This document shows, piece by piece, positions 27,274 through 37,327 of a stretch of 64,000 nt of DNA. Made by a program: the position numbers and the translations under genes. A model generated the notes under the pieces. That model did not search any database. It saw nothing but the letters and a program-made list of their open reading frames with translations, and had not been told where the DNA came from. Numbering within the stretch: the first letter of the stretch is position 1; each line of letters begins with the position of its first letter. This DNA comes from Chitinophaga niastensis (GTDB lineage Bacteria > Bacteroidota > Bacteroidia > Chitinophagales > Chitinophagaceae): positions 744,001 to 808,000 of the forward strand of contig NZ_PYAW01000003.1 in NCBI RefSeq assembly GCF_003014755.1. Direction: 5' to 3'.

Positions 27274-29085
27274 ATGGGTGAAGATAAATTTCTGAGTAAA
27301 TCGGCCATAGGTATAGAAGGATATGCCAGCCCTGTGGAATTTAAAAATGTTACCCTGGAACAATCTGTTGGTAACCACCACTACTTCAGCTTTTTGTGGC
27401 GCCCCGGTGGTGTTGGCAATGATTTGGCCTATCAGCGGAAAATTGTTGAGAGTTATATCGGTAAAGGTATTTCTATCTCTTTTGATGATTTCCGTTTTAA
27501 AGGGCTTATCACCAGTATTGGTTTATTGGAGGAAGATGGCGCTGCTACCGGTTTCCAGGTATCAGGCGTGAGTCCTACCATATTGTTGGATGATGTACCA
27601 CAAAGTTCGTCCTACTACCAGCAATCATTGCAAAACGTAATACAGGGTGCGTTGAAAGATGCCAATACCAGTTTGCTGAAAACACAGATAGTACCCGCTT
27701 ACAAAACCACGCTCCCCTACTGTGTACAATATAACGAAACAGACTTTGACTTTCTGGCGCGGCTGTCGGCCCGCTATGGAGAGTGGATGTATTATGATGG
27801 CAATACACTGGTGATTGGTGATGTACAAAAAACAGAAATAAAACTAACCACCAACGTTACCCTCCATAACCTGAAAACAGTAGCCTCTGTAACGCCGCAG
27901 CGGGTGCATTATGTGTCGTATGATGTGATGTCAGCATCACCGCTGAATGAAAAGTCGCAGAAAGCCGAAGCCGGCTCGCATCCATTGATGCAGCTATCCG
28001 CCGCCGCTTCGGACGACCTGTATTCCGCATCTTCCGGTAAACAAACGTTTATCCATCACGGTTATAGCGCCGGTGAACTGAAGCATGTACGGGAGTTGCA
28101 AACCAAGGTAACTGCTGCCGCATTTGTTAAAGTAAGTGGTATCAGCGAACTACCTGTTATGCCGGGGCAAAGGATCAGCATTGCTAATGGCAGCAGCCAG
28201 TCTGCTTATTCCGTGATTGCCGCCACACATTATGCCAGCGGCCCGGGTAACTATCACTGTGCATTTACTGCTATTCCGGCCGATGTAACCGTACCTCCCT
28301 ATAGCAATCCCCACCTGGTACCTAAAGCAGAAATGCAGAGTGCCCTCGTGAAAGATAATAACGATCCGGATAAACTGGGACGTGTAAGGGTTAACTTCTT
28401 CTGGATGGCGCCCAATGAACTGAGTCCGTGGATCAGGCAGGCTTCGCCCGCAGCCGGCGGTGGCACCGGGTTCCACTTTATCCCGGAAGTAGGGGAAGAA
28501 GTAGTAGTAGGATTTGAAGGCGGCAACGCAGAAATGCCTTTTGTACTCGGCAGCAAATTCAACGGCAAATCCAAAAGCGGTTACGGCGATGCACAAAATA
28601 ATATGAAAGCCATCAAAACCCGCAGCGGCAACCTCATTCAGCTGGATGATAACTCCGGCAGCGTTACCGTTACCGACAAAAATGGCAGCACTATGATGAT
28701 GGATGGTACCGGTAATATTACTGTACAGTCGAAGACATTGGTAACGGTAAAAACAGAGGATAGAATTGTAGTAGATGCACCTAATAAAATAGAGTTCATC
28801 TCAAAAGAAATACATATCAAAGGCTCTGAAATGGTGGTGATCGGAGAAGGGGCCGCGCAGATCAAAATTGACAATAAAACGAACAAGATCACTTCCGATG
28901 CCGACAAAATTGAGTCTACCGCCGTTACTCTGCACCAGACGACCAGCAAGGCCAATTTGAAAGTAAATGCGGAACATTATGAAGCCACCGGTAGTACCAA
29001 AGTAGCTATCAACAGTACAGAAATAAAAGTAAATGGAAAGGCTACCACAGATATTAATGGCGGCATGTTAAACCTGAACTGCTGA
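27274..29085 (+). CDS. vgrG: T6SS spike protein VgrG (TssI)
   Basis: 603 residues. The N-terminal two thirds are the gp27-like base. The gp5-like OB region follows with DPDKLGRVRVNFFWM and GFHFIPEVGEEVVVGFEGG, and the C-terminus is a beta-helical needle rich in short repeats (KNGSTMMMDGTGNITVQSK), ending in LNLNC without an extra effector domain. Cargo is therefore expected to bind non-covalently. Its stop overlaps the next start by 1 bp. No PAAR tip protein is encoded in the window. Confidence 0.93.
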   Translation: MGEDKFLSKSAIGIEGYASPVEFKNVTLEQSVGNHHYFSFLWRPGGVGNDLAYQRKIVESYIGKGISISFDDFRFKGLITSIGLLEEDGAATGFQVSGVSPTILLDDVPQSSSYYQQSLQNVIQGALKDANTSLLKTQIVPAYKTTLPYCVQYNETDFDFLARLSARYGEWMYYDGNTLVIGDVQKTEIKLTTNVTLHNLKTVASVTPQRVHYVSYDVMSASPLNEKSQKAEAGSHPLMQLSAAASDDLYSASSGKQTFIHHGYSAGELKHVRELQTKVTAAAFVKVSGISELPVMPGQRISIANGSSQSAYSVIAATHYASGPGNYHCAFTAIPADVTVPPYSNPHLVPKAEMQSALVKDNNDPDKLGRVRVNFFWMAPNELSPWIRQASPAAGGGTGFHFIPEVGEEVVVGFEGGNAEMPFVLGSKFNGKSKSGYGDAQNNMKAIKTRSGNLIQLDDNSGSVTVTDKNGSTMMMDGTGNITVQSKTLVTVKTEDRIVVDAPNKIEFISKEIHIKGSEMVVIGEGAAQIKIDNKTNKITSDADKIESTAVTLHQTTSKANLKVNAEHYEATGSTKVAINSTEIKVNGKATTDINGGMLNLNC

Positions 29086-30473
29086 TGAATGAACATAATC
29101 CCATTGCACAGGAGATTAACAAAATACAGGCGCATTGGCGCAAAGCAATGGATGCGCATCCGGATCTGCACCTGGTACGGCTGATGATAAAACCAGAAGA
29201 AGCGCGGGTATACGAAGGTTTCTGTAAGCTGGAATCAACTTCTTACGGACAGCTGGAAGAAGTATTTGTGACCCACCTCACCTCTTTTGAAAACGAAGAC
29301 ACTTTTAGTGCTGCCATTATAAAAGACTGGCTGGAAACATACGATAGCAGCACCACGTTGCTACAGGAAATGGAACAGCGTGGCGCTCCCCTATTATGGG
29401 ATGCAACACCCTTCCGTCAGTCGCTGACATATGACCCCAACATACCACAGGACGCATTGCTGCTTCAGCTGCTGCAATCGTTCCGGGCTGCATTACCGCA
29501 CCCACCCCGGCAACTGGTGCTGGCACTGCTGCCGAGGCAGGTAAGCGATACCCGCAGCTTCGCAGCATGGCTCACCACCCTGCTCCGCAAAGGTATCCCC
29601 GCAGGTGTAAAGTTATTGGTGCTGGATCATGTGGGCAAAGACCATCTGCTTATCAATGACCGGCCTTTCCCGGGACAGCTGCTTTCCATTCATGTGCCGC
29701 TGCAACTGGAAAATGCTATACAGAAACTGGCCACCGCGGGCAATCCGAATGATCCCGAAATACAGTTCCGCAAATGCCTGTTTGAAATGGGCGCCGCCTT
29801 ACAGGATAAAGACCTGAAACGTTTGCATTACTGGGGGCAACGAATGTTGGACTGCACCCAACAAAGTGGTAACAAAGGATTGTTTGCTACTGCGCATATT
29901 TCCTATGCCGGCATGCTGTTTAATTTTAAGCGGGAACCGCAAATTCCACTCCTGCTGGAAAAAGGCAGCCGCATCGCCAAGCAGGGCATGCTACAGGGCG
30001 ATCCGGCCTGTTTGCCACTGGTCATCCAGTTCTACGGCTATCAGGGCGCTTATGCACAACTACGTAAAAGATTTACGGAGGCTATCGACTGGTATATTCA
30101 ACAGGCAACGCTGGCGCAGCAACATAAATTCCTGCCCCAGGCCATGAATGCCTGGTACCAGGCAGCTGAGCTATGCCGCCGAAAAGATAGCAGCCGTTAT
30201 TACACTGTACTGGAACAAGCCTGGGAAAGCGGTAAACAGATGACGGATGATGAAATAACCGCTTCTGTGTACAGCTACCTCGTACGTGATTATCACGACT
30301 ATGCCTATACGAATAAATTAAGCAACGTGGTGCAACAGATAGAAGAAACCATGGGCCGCATTTTCGGCAAAAACTGGAAGGAAGAGATTGACCGTATGAA
30401 AAAAGCCAACACCCGCATGATCATGCAGCCACAAATAGAAACAGAAACGGAAGATGTATCCTCCTCTTCATAA
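29085..30473 (+). CDS. helical-repeat protein coupled to vgrG, possible effector adaptor
   Basis: 462 residues, not matched to a known family. The N-terminal half is mixed alpha/beta with a hydrophobic strand pair (QLVLALLPRQV and VKLLVLDHVG). The C-terminal half has TPR-like helical pairs (RFTEAIDWYIQQATLAQQHK and similar) and a Ser-rich tail. The start codon overlaps the vgrG stop by 1 bp, so the two proteins are made together. Genes in this position commonly encode adaptors or chaperones that load cargo onto VgrG; that function is inferred from position. Confidence 0.5.
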   Translation: MNEHNPIAQEINKIQAHWRKAMDAHPDLHLVRLMIKPEEARVYEGFCKLESTSYGQLEEVFVTHLTSFENEDTFSAAIIKDWLETYDSSTTLLQEMEQRGAPLLWDATPFRQSLTYDPNIPQDALLLQLLQSFRAALPHPPRQLVLALLPRQVSDTRSFAAWLTTLLRKGIPAGVKLLVLDHVGKDHLLINDRPFPGQLLSIHVPLQLENAIQKLATAGNPNDPEIQFRKCLFEMGAALQDKDLKRLHYWGQRMLDCTQQSGNKGLFATAHISYAGMLFNFKREPQIPLLLEKGSRIAKQGMLQGDPACLPLVIQFYGYQGAYAQLRKRFTEAIDWYIQQATLAQQHKFLPQAMNAWYQAAELCRRKDSSRYYTVLEQAWESGKQMTDDEITASVYSYLVRDYHDYAYTNKLSNVVQQIEETMGRIFGKNWKEEIDRMKKANTRMIMQPQIETETEDVSSSS

Positions 30474-30547
30474 AGCAAAGTATATAAGATGATAATATAA
30501 CACCATTAAATGTTAATCTACCGTAAAAACTGCATTAAAAGAAGTGC

Positions 30548-30555
30548 TAGCTTTA
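30548..30555 (+). promoter_or_regulatory. possible -7 box for the ECF sigma gene
   Basis: TAGCTTTA, one mismatch to TAnnTTTG, lies 14 bp upstream of the sigma-factor ATG. Confidence 0.3.
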
Positions 30556-30569
30556 GTTCATAAGCGATT

Positions 30570-31130
30570 ATGAACAGCAAACAACCAGATTATACTTCTT
30601 TTTGGGAATCGGGAGATATTGCATCATTTAAAGAATTGATGAAAGCATTTAGTGCTTCTTTGCAGTATTTCGCGTGTAGCATTGTTTGTAACCAGGAGGA
30701 AGCAGAGGAAATTGTTGCAGATGTGTTCATTAAAATATGGCAGCAACGACAACACCTGCCCTCTCCGGAAAATATTAAGTTCTATCTTTTTAAGGCGGTA
30801 AAAAACACCGCCCTCAACTATCTCAAAAGTAACGGCCGTCGCATCACCCATCATGCTGCCTGGGAAATACAGGTAAACCGGCATAAGAACCAAAACCCGG
30901 AAGACATCCTGATCAGCAAAGAACAGGTAACCCTTATCCAGTCAGTGATTCAGTCCTTACCTCCCCGTTGCCGCCAGATATTTATTCTTATTAAGGAAGA
31001 TGGGTTGACATATGAACAAGTGGCCGTACTACTGGATTTATCCAAAGCTACTGTGAATGTACAAATGACCCTGGCCATGAAAAAAATATGGGCTGCACTG
31101 GACCCTGTACTCAAATATTCTCACTCTTAA
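30570..31130 (+). CDS. ECF sigma-70 family RNA polymerase sigma factor
   Basis: 186 residues with only regions 2 and 4. Region 2 includes EEAEEIVADVFIKIWQQRQ and region 4 includes LPPRCRQIFILIKEDGLTYE then VAVLLDLSKATVNVQM. It is the usual Bacteroidetes sigma that acts with a FecR-type anti-sigma (next gene) to switch on the adjacent SusC/SusD genes when a substrate is sensed at the outer membrane. Confidence 0.93.
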   Translation: MNSKQPDYTSFWESGDIASFKELMKAFSASLQYFACSIVCNQEEAEEIVADVFIKIWQQRQHLPSPENIKFYLFKAVKNTALNYLKSNGRRITHHAAWEIQVNRHKNQNPEDILISKEQVTLIQSVIQSLPPRCRQIFILIKEDGLTYEQVAVLLDLSKATVNVQMTLAMKKIWAALDPVLKYSHS

Positions 31131-31210
31131 CTATTTTTTTAACGGCTTAATTGTTTTGCTTTTTTCAGTTGTCTTATTACTGAAACAATTTGAGCATATA
31201 TTTTCTGTAA

Positions 31211-32287
31211 ATGACCAAACGACTATGGGAATTACTGGCCCTGCACTGGAGTGGTGATATTTCAAAGGAGGAACAAGCCGAACTGGATGAACTGCTACTG
31301 CAGCATCCGAGCGACTGGCTTAAATCCGGCCTGTTGGAGCAGCTCTCCTACAGAAAAATATCTGTTATCGGTGAAGAGGAAACGGATAACCTGATGGCAA
31401 AGGTGAATAATGCCATCCTGGAAGAAGAAAACACATGGCAACAAACGGGTGAACAGGAAGTAAAGCCACGTTTCCCGTTGCGCAAACTGCTGCTATCCCT
31501 GTTACTGCTCATCAGTTGCGGCAGCGCATTCCTGGCTTACCGCTATTGGGAACAGCAGCATTCCGGATACAAGGTAGTAACCACAGACGCAGGCATGAAA
31601 ACCAGGATCAGGTTACCCGATGGCAGTACTATCTGGCTTAATGCCGGCAGTACGCTGAGGTATCCCGAAAAAATGGATCAGCCGCAAAGAGAGGTATATC
31701 TCAGCGGGGAAGGATATTTCGATATTAAGCAGGCTGCCAGCAAACCATTTATTATCCATGCAGAGAAAATGGATATCAGGGTGCTCGGTACTGCGTTTAA
31801 TGTACGCTCCTATAAAGATGAAGACTTTGTAGAAACATCGGTGATCAATGGTGCAGTAGAAGTGTCCGTAAAAAATGAACATGCCGTCAGCAGGCTTACA
31901 CTTACCCACAATCAGAAGGTTATACTCAGAAAAAAAATAATCGACAAAACCGAAAATAAAAATATCACCAGCCAAACAGATGAAAAAGAAGATATGCTGA
32001 TAGAACGTCAATCACTATCTCCCATATCCTCACAAGACAGCAGCAATGTGCCGGAAACAGCGTGGATGAGCAATCAGCTGATATTCCGGAATGAAACACT
32101 ACGCTCGTTATCGCAAAGATTAGAACGTTGGTATGGAATAAAAATTATCATCCAAAATCCACAACTGGCTAAGCTAAGATTTTCAGGACGGGCAGACAAT
32201 GTATCAATGGAAAAACTCCTGAACATCTTGCAGGAAATTCAACCATTTAATTATTCCATTCAGGATGGCACCGTAACTATTCAGTAA
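31211..32287 (+). CDS. FecR-family anti-sigma factor with DUF4974 domain
   Basis: 358 residues. A cytoplasmic N-terminal sigma-binding region (1-85) and one membrane segment (about 90-112) are followed by a periplasmic FecR domain (TRIRLPDGSTIWLNAGSTLR, then EGYFDIKQAASKPFIIHA) and a C-terminal DUF4974 domain (RSLSQRLERWYGIKI) of secretin/STN-like fold. It transmits the signal from the STN domain of the adjacent SusC-type receptor to the sigma factor. The 80-bp spacing fits co-transcription. Confidence 0.92.
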   Translation: MTKRLWELLALHWSGDISKEEQAELDELLLQHPSDWLKSGLLEQLSYRKISVIGEEETDNLMAKVNNAILEEENTWQQTGEQEVKPRFPLRKLLLSLLLLISCGSAFLAYRYWEQQHSGYKVVTTDAGMKTRIRLPDGSTIWLNAGSTLRYPEKMDQPQREVYLSGEGYFDIKQAASKPFIIHAEKMDIRVLGTAFNVRSYKDEDFVETSVINGAVEVSVKNEHAVSRLTLTHNQKVILRKKIIDKTENKNITSQTDEKEDMLIERQSLSPISSQDSSNVPETAWMSNQLIFRNETLRSLSQRLERWYGIKIIIQNPQLAKLRFSGRADNVSMEKLLNILQEIQPFNYSIQDGTVTIQ

Positions 32288-32427
32288 ACATATTAACATG
32301 AAGGCCATGAGTATCATTGGGGAACACCCTCCCTAGCGGGGATTGCTATGTCATATTTTTTTTGATGCCATTAGCTACTCCGGAGAAACCAACATTTTTG
32401 GATATTAATTAGAATCCCATCCAGGTT

Positions 32428-35400
32428 ATGAAAAAAACAACAATACAAGCAGACTTTGTACTGCCACGTTATGCACGAAAATTGTTACGAATGTTCAAAT
32501 TCACAGGTATCCTGCTACTGATCTTCTTTCAAACCTCCGCAGCAGGCTATTCACAAAACAATTTATCCATTTCCTTTGTAAAAACAGACATAGAAAAAGT
32601 GTTTCATTATCTCGAAAAAAAATCGGGATATACTTTCTATTACAGCAATAACGAAGTGGAAAACCTCCCTAAATTGAGTATCAAAATGGAGAAAGCCGCT
32701 ATGCGGGATATACTCGACGAGGTATCACACTTAACAGGTTTGCATTATGCCATCATGGAAAACAACATGATCGTATTTAAAAAATCAGTGAATGAGATCC
32801 AGGCAAAAAAAATCAATGGTAAAGTATCGGATGAAAAAGGAATGCCCTTACCCAATATTACTGTGCAGGTAAAAGGCACTACCACAGGCACTTTAACCGC
32901 AGTTGATGGCTTATTTTCCTTGCAGGTTCCTGATAATGCAGTACTGGTATTTTCCGGCATCGGTTTTCTTAAACAGGAAATTCCTGTAGCGGGTCAGACT
33001 TTATTAACGGTTACTATGAAAGAAGATGTAGCAGGATTAAATGAAGTAGTGGTAGTAGGATATGGTACCCAGGAAAAACATAAACTGACCAGCGCAGTAG
33101 TTACTGTATCCGGTGCAGATCTTAATAAACGTATCGCCACAAACCCCGCAACGCTGTTGCAGGGCCAGTTACCGGGATTACAGGTAACACAGGGCTCCGG
33201 AGAACCTGGTAATGAAAATGTACAATTGCGTATCAGGGGTATCAGTACTTTCAGCGGAGCAGGCAATGATCCATTGGTGATAATAGATGGATTACCCGGT
33301 AGTTTGAGTGTATTAAATCCTAATGATATCGAATCCGTTTCTGTTTTGAAAGACGCTGCTTCTGCGGCTATTTATGGCTCAAGAGGCGCCAACGGTGTAA
33401 TTGTGGTGAAAACAAAGAAAGGAAAAGGAGGGGCTTTTTCGTTGACATATGGTTATAATCTCGGTATCTCCCAGGCATCAAAGTTGCCCAACATTATTAC
33501 CAACTCTGCAGAATACATGCAGCTGTCCAATGAAGCACACACCAACTCCGGATTAGCACCATTGTATAATCAACAACAGATTGATCTCTATCAAAATGCT
33601 ACTGATCGTGTTAAATATCCTAACCACAATTGGTTAAACGATATATTCCACACTGCTTATACACAGAATCATTATCTGAACATGAGTGGCGGAAAAGAAA
33701 GTACCACGTATAGTCTTGGAATAGGCATCAGTACACAACCCGGTGTAATGATCGGTTTCGACTATAAAAAATATACGCTCGATCTGGGATTAAGTTCCAG
33801 GGTAAATAAAAGAATTACCATCGGAACCAATGTACAGATGCGTTATGCAGATAGAAAATATCCGGAGAATGGTGCAAGCGATATGTTCCTCTCTGCATTA
33901 GCCCAGTCGCCACTCTACCCTGCTTCCAGCGATGGAAAATGGATTAAAAAAGCCTACTCCAATGAATTAGGTAATAAGAACCCGGTGGCTATTGTACAGG
34001 AAGATGTCAGAACAAGGACCAGCGATTATTACGCACAGGGGAATTTGTCGCTGGATATTGATATCATAGATGGTTTGAAATGGGAGAACCGGGCAGGTAT
34101 GAACTACGACAACTACAAATACAATGATTTCAGACCGGTAGTGCCTACTTATTACTTTAGCGATATGAGTCCTGCCGGATTGCTGGATGATGGCACACCG
34201 GGGCTCACAGTGGGCAATTCAGGAAACATCTACACTGTTTACTACAGCCAGTTTACTTTTAAAAAGAAGTTTGGCGAACATAACGTGTCGGCACTGGCAG
34301 GTTATCAACAAGAGCAAAACAAGGCAGACAACCTGGATGCCAGCCGCACGCAATTCCCTACCAACCTCCTGCGGGAACTCAATGCAGGACCTGAACAGGG
34401 CCAGGCAAATGATGGTACATCGAGTAAATGGGCCATCCGTTCATTTTATGGCAATGCCAATTATGACTATAAAGATAAATACCTGTTTGGTACCAGCGTA
34501 AGATATGATGGCACTTCCCGGTTGCCATCAAATACCAGATGGGGATTATTCTATTCCTTCTCAGGCGCCTGGCGCGTCTCAGAGGAATCATTTCTAAAAA
34601 ACATTTCCTGGATCAACGATTTAAAATTACGTGGCTCCTGGGGTCAGTTGGGTAATCAGAACATAGGTACCTATCCTTATCAACCTTCTCTGGATGGCAG
34701 GTCATATGCATTTGGCGGCACCGTTACCAACGGTGTGGCAGGTAGTTCACTGGTAGACCCCAGCCTCACATGGGAAACTACCAGGGTGCTCGATTTTGGG
34801 ATTAATCTCACTGCGCTTAATAATAAACTCACTTTCACGGGCGATTGGTTTAACAAATACACCTACGACATCCTGAGAGGTTCGCAGGTACCGCTGTGGC
34901 TTGGTTTAAATGCACCCACCATCAATAATGGTGCGGTAAGAAATAAAGGGTTTGAATTTAATGTGCAATACAACGACAGGATCGGCAAAAACTTCACCTG
35001 GTATGTGGGCGCCAATTTCCAGACCTACAAAAATACATTGGAAAAATTCGGGAAAAGAGAAATTGGTGGCCATACAATTCGCGAAGAAGGACATGAGCTG
35101 GACGCCTATTACATGTATGTATGGGATGGTATTTTTCAAAGCGCAGATGAAATTGCAAAATCCCCCAAACAACCAGTAGACGCCACTCCCGGAGATCTCA
35201 AAATAAAAGACGTGAATGGTGATGGTGTTATTAACGACAAGGACCGTACTTATGTAAAAGGCAAATATCCCTCTTTTCAATACGCCATTAACCTGGGAGC
35301 TTCCTGGAAAAACTTTGACATAAGTGCACAACTGTATGCTTCACAAGGGCAAAAAATATATGTAAATGGCTGGGGCATTGAACCATTCAGACAAGGATCC

Positions 35401-35748
35401 ATTCCTACTACAGACTGGAGAAACCGCTGGACACCAGAACATCCCAGCACTACCATGCCTAAAATTTATGTAGCAGACGGATATCAACCGGTACAAAATT
35501 ATGCATCCACTTATTTTCTAAAAGATGCCTCTTTTATTCGGCTGAGAAATCTTCAACTGGGCTACACCTTACCCAAAAACCTGATCAGCAGAATAGGTAT
35601 GAAATCACTGCGGGTTTATTTCACAGCAGATAACCTGTTTACCATCAGCAAATACCCCGGCCTTGATCCGGAACGTGTGGATGAGGGTAGATATGTTACC
35701 TACCCGCAAACAAAAACATACACTTTTGGAGCCATGGTTCAATTTTAA
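32428..35748 (+). CDS. SusC/RagA-type TonB-dependent outer-membrane transporter with STN signalling domain
   Basis: 1106 residues. After a signal peptide (to about residue 42) come an STN domain (about 45-117), a carboxypeptidase-D-like regulatory domain (129-199, GKVSDEKGMPLPNITVQVKG), the SusC signature NEVVVVGYGTQ (205-215), a plug (SAAIYGSRGANGVIVVKTKK) and a 22-strand barrel ending in an aromatic residue. The STN domain contacts the FecR protein, so this receptor both imports a ligand and senses it. The substrate, a glycan or oligopeptide, is unknown because no degradative enzymes are adjacent. The 140-bp gap upstream holds no gene. Confidence 0.95.
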   Translation: MKKTTIQADFVLPRYARKLLRMFKFTGILLLIFFQTSAAGYSQNNLSISFVKTDIEKVFHYLEKKSGYTFYYSNNEVENLPKLSIKMEKAAMRDILDEVSHLTGLHYAIMENNMIVFKKSVNEIQAKKINGKVSDEKGMPLPNITVQVKGTTTGTLTAVDGLFSLQVPDNAVLVFSGIGFLKQEIPVAGQTLLTVTMKEDVAGLNEVVVVGYGTQEKHKLTSAVVTVSGADLNKRIATNPATLLQGQLPGLQVTQGSGEPGNENVQLRIRGISTFSGAGNDPLVIIDGLPGSLSVLNPNDIESVSVLKDAASAAIYGSRGANGVIVVKTKKGKGGAFSLTYGYNLGISQASKLPNIITNSAEYMQLSNEAHTNSGLAPLYNQQQIDLYQNATDRVKYPNHNWLNDIFHTAYTQNHYLNMSGGKESTTYSLGIGISTQPGVMIGFDYKKYTLDLGLSSRVNKRITIGTNVQMRYADRKYPENGASDMFLSALAQSPLYPASSDGKWIKKAYSNELGNKNPVAIVQEDVRTRTSDYYAQGNLSLDIDIIDGLKWENRAGMNYDNYKYNDFRPVVPTYYFSDMSPAGLLDDGTPGLTVGNSGNIYTVYYSQFTFKKKFGEHNVSALAGYQQEQNKADNLDASRTQFPTNLLRELNAGPEQGQANDGTSSKWAIRSFYGNANYDYKDKYLFGTSVRYDGTSRLPSNTRWGLFYSFSGAWRVSEESFLKNISWINDLKLRGSWGQLGNQNIGTYPYQPSLDGRSYAFGGTVTNGVAGSSLVDPSLTWETTRVLDFGINLTALNNKLTFTGDWFNKYTYDILRGSQVPLWLGLNAPTINNGAVRNKGFEFNVQYNDRIGKNFTWYVGANFQTYKNTLEKFGKREIGGHTIREEGHELDAYYMYVWDGIFQSADEIAKSPKQPVDATPGDLKIKDVNGDGVINDKDRTYVKGKYPSFQYAINLGASWKNFDISAQLYASQGQKIYVNGWGIEPFRQGSIPTTDWRNRWTPEHPSTTMPKIYVADGYQPVQNYASTYFLKDASFIRLRNLQLGYTLPKNLISRIGMKSLRVYFTADNLFTISKYPGLDPERVDEGRYVTYPQTKTYTFGAMVQF

Positions 35749-35773
35749 TTCCATTCTGTTAAATGATTTAGAT

Positions 35774-37327
35774 ATGAAAAAGTACCTGCAATATATAATA
35801 TTGACCTTATGCCTCGCCACCGCCATGATAAGCGGATGTAACAAGGATTTCCTGGATGTCACACCTCCTGATAAATTATCTACTACTATTTTCTGGAAAA
35901 CAGCATCAGATGCGGACCTGGCATTAACAGGCTTATATAACTATCTCTACGCAGACGGTGGCGGTTATGCGACTTCCCAGTTTTCAGTGTTCGCATGGGA
36001 TAACTTCACAGATGACTCCTACGGACAATACAATTATGGCGGAGGCCTGAATGCCCTCACTTCCGGCATTACGCCACAATCCGGAGATTTCGTCAGCGTC
36101 TATTATAGCAACAGCTATAAGGCCATTGCATCTATTAATTCCTTTATGGCAAATGTGGGTAAAGTAATCACTGGTGATCAGCTGACGAAGTATAAAGGAG
36201 AGGCTTATTTTCTGAGAGCATTTCATTATTTCTGGCTGGCACAGCTCTATGGAAACGTGGTGATTGTTACAGAAGATCCTTTCACCATAGATTATAAATC
36301 TACCAGGGCAAAATCAGACAGGGCTGATGTATTAAAGCTGGTACTGTCTGACCTCGATGCTGCCATTGCAGCATTACCGGACAATGCGTATGGCGATGGT
36401 CATGCGGTTAAAAGCACGGCACAGGGATATAAGGTGCGCGTATTACTTTTTCAAAAGAAATATGCAGAAGCCGCCGCTCTGGCAAAGGAAATAATGACCG
36501 GTTCTAAATACGCTCTCAATACCAGTTACACCGGAAATTTTTATAAACCGGATCAGAATAACAGTAAAGAAATTATGTTCTCTGTAAAGTACCTGCGTCC
36601 TAATATTTTGCACCAGGATGTGGCTATCGCTGTAAATATTCAGCGGTGGAAAGGGGAACAGGGCACACAGGATTTAATCAACGAATACGAAGCCGCAGAT
36701 GGTAAAGACACTGCTTCTTCTGCAGTATATGTTCATGGCAAGCCCTATGAAAACAGAGATCCCAGGATGCGTCAGACCTTTTTCTTCCCGGGTGATACAA
36801 AGGCGCAGGGATGGCCATTTACAGGTGCGCTATCAGTGGCTACTCCCGGAAAAGACAGCTGGACAGTGGGCTATTATGCTGTAAAGAAATGGTTAGATCC
36901 ATCTTTGGTGGATCCTGATTACGGCACTATAGATGATAATGATTTTGTATTGCTTCGTTATGCTGATATTTTACTCATGTATGCAGAAGCACAAAATGAA
37001 GCAGCCGGACCGGATGCATCCGTATATGCCGCAATAAAACTGGTCAGGAACAGAAGTAATATGCCGGATCTTCCGCAGGGATTATCCCAAACTGATATGA
37101 GCGCCCGTATCAGGCATGAACGGCGTGTTGAATTTGCCCTCGAAGGATTACGTTATTTTGATTTGAGAAGATGGGGAATTGCCGCGCAAAAGCTAAATGG
37201 CTTTGTTCCCAATCCGTTGCAGCCAACGATCAAAACCAAATACCTGGTGAACTATGAGTTTTGGCCCATTCCTCAAACGGAGATAGACCGTAACGAACCA
37301 GCGCTCCTTCAGAATAGCGGGTACTAA
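35774..37327 (+). CDS. SusD/RagB-type surface lipoprotein (nutrient binding)
   Basis: About 517 residues. The ATG at 35774 gives a lipoprotein signal peptide with lipobox MISGC; a longer reading from 35663 would run into the susC gene and is rejected. The SusD family pattern is clear: CNKDFLDVTPPDKLSTTIFW at the N-terminus, AYFLRAFHYFWLAQLYGNV in the TPR part, and RHERRVEFALEGLRYFDLRR near the end. It forms the lid of the SusC transporter. It ends in a long hairpin element. Confidence 0.95.
   Translation: MKKYLQYIILTLCLATAMISGCNKDFLDVTPPDKLSTTIFWKTASDADLALTGLYNYLYADGGGYATSQFSVFAWDNFTDDSYGQYNYGGGLNALTSGITPQSGDFVSVYYSNSYKAIASINSFMANVGKVITGDQLTKYKGEAYFLRAFHYFWLAQLYGNVVIVTEDPFTIDYKSTRAKSDRADVLKLVLSDLDAAIAALPDNAYGDGHAVKSTAQGYKVRVLLFQKKYAEAAALAKEIMTGSKYALNTSYTGNFYKPDQNNSKEIMFSVKYLRPNILHQDVAIAVNIQRWKGEQGTQDLINEYEAADGKDTASSAVYVHGKPYENRDPRMRQTFFFPGDTKAQGWPFTGALSVATPGKDSWTVGYYAVKKWLDPSLVDPDYGTIDDNDFVLLRYADILLMYAEAQNEAAGPDASVYAAIKLVRNRSNMPDLPQGLSQTDMSARIRHERRVEFALEGLRYFDLRRWGIAAQKLNGFVPNPLQPTIKTKYLVNYEFWPIPQTEIDRNEPALLQNSGY

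Noticed and set aside
35663..35773. Upstream extension of the SusD gene
   Set aside because: It would overlap the susC coding region by about 86 bp and bury the lipoprotein signal peptide that begins at ATG 35774.
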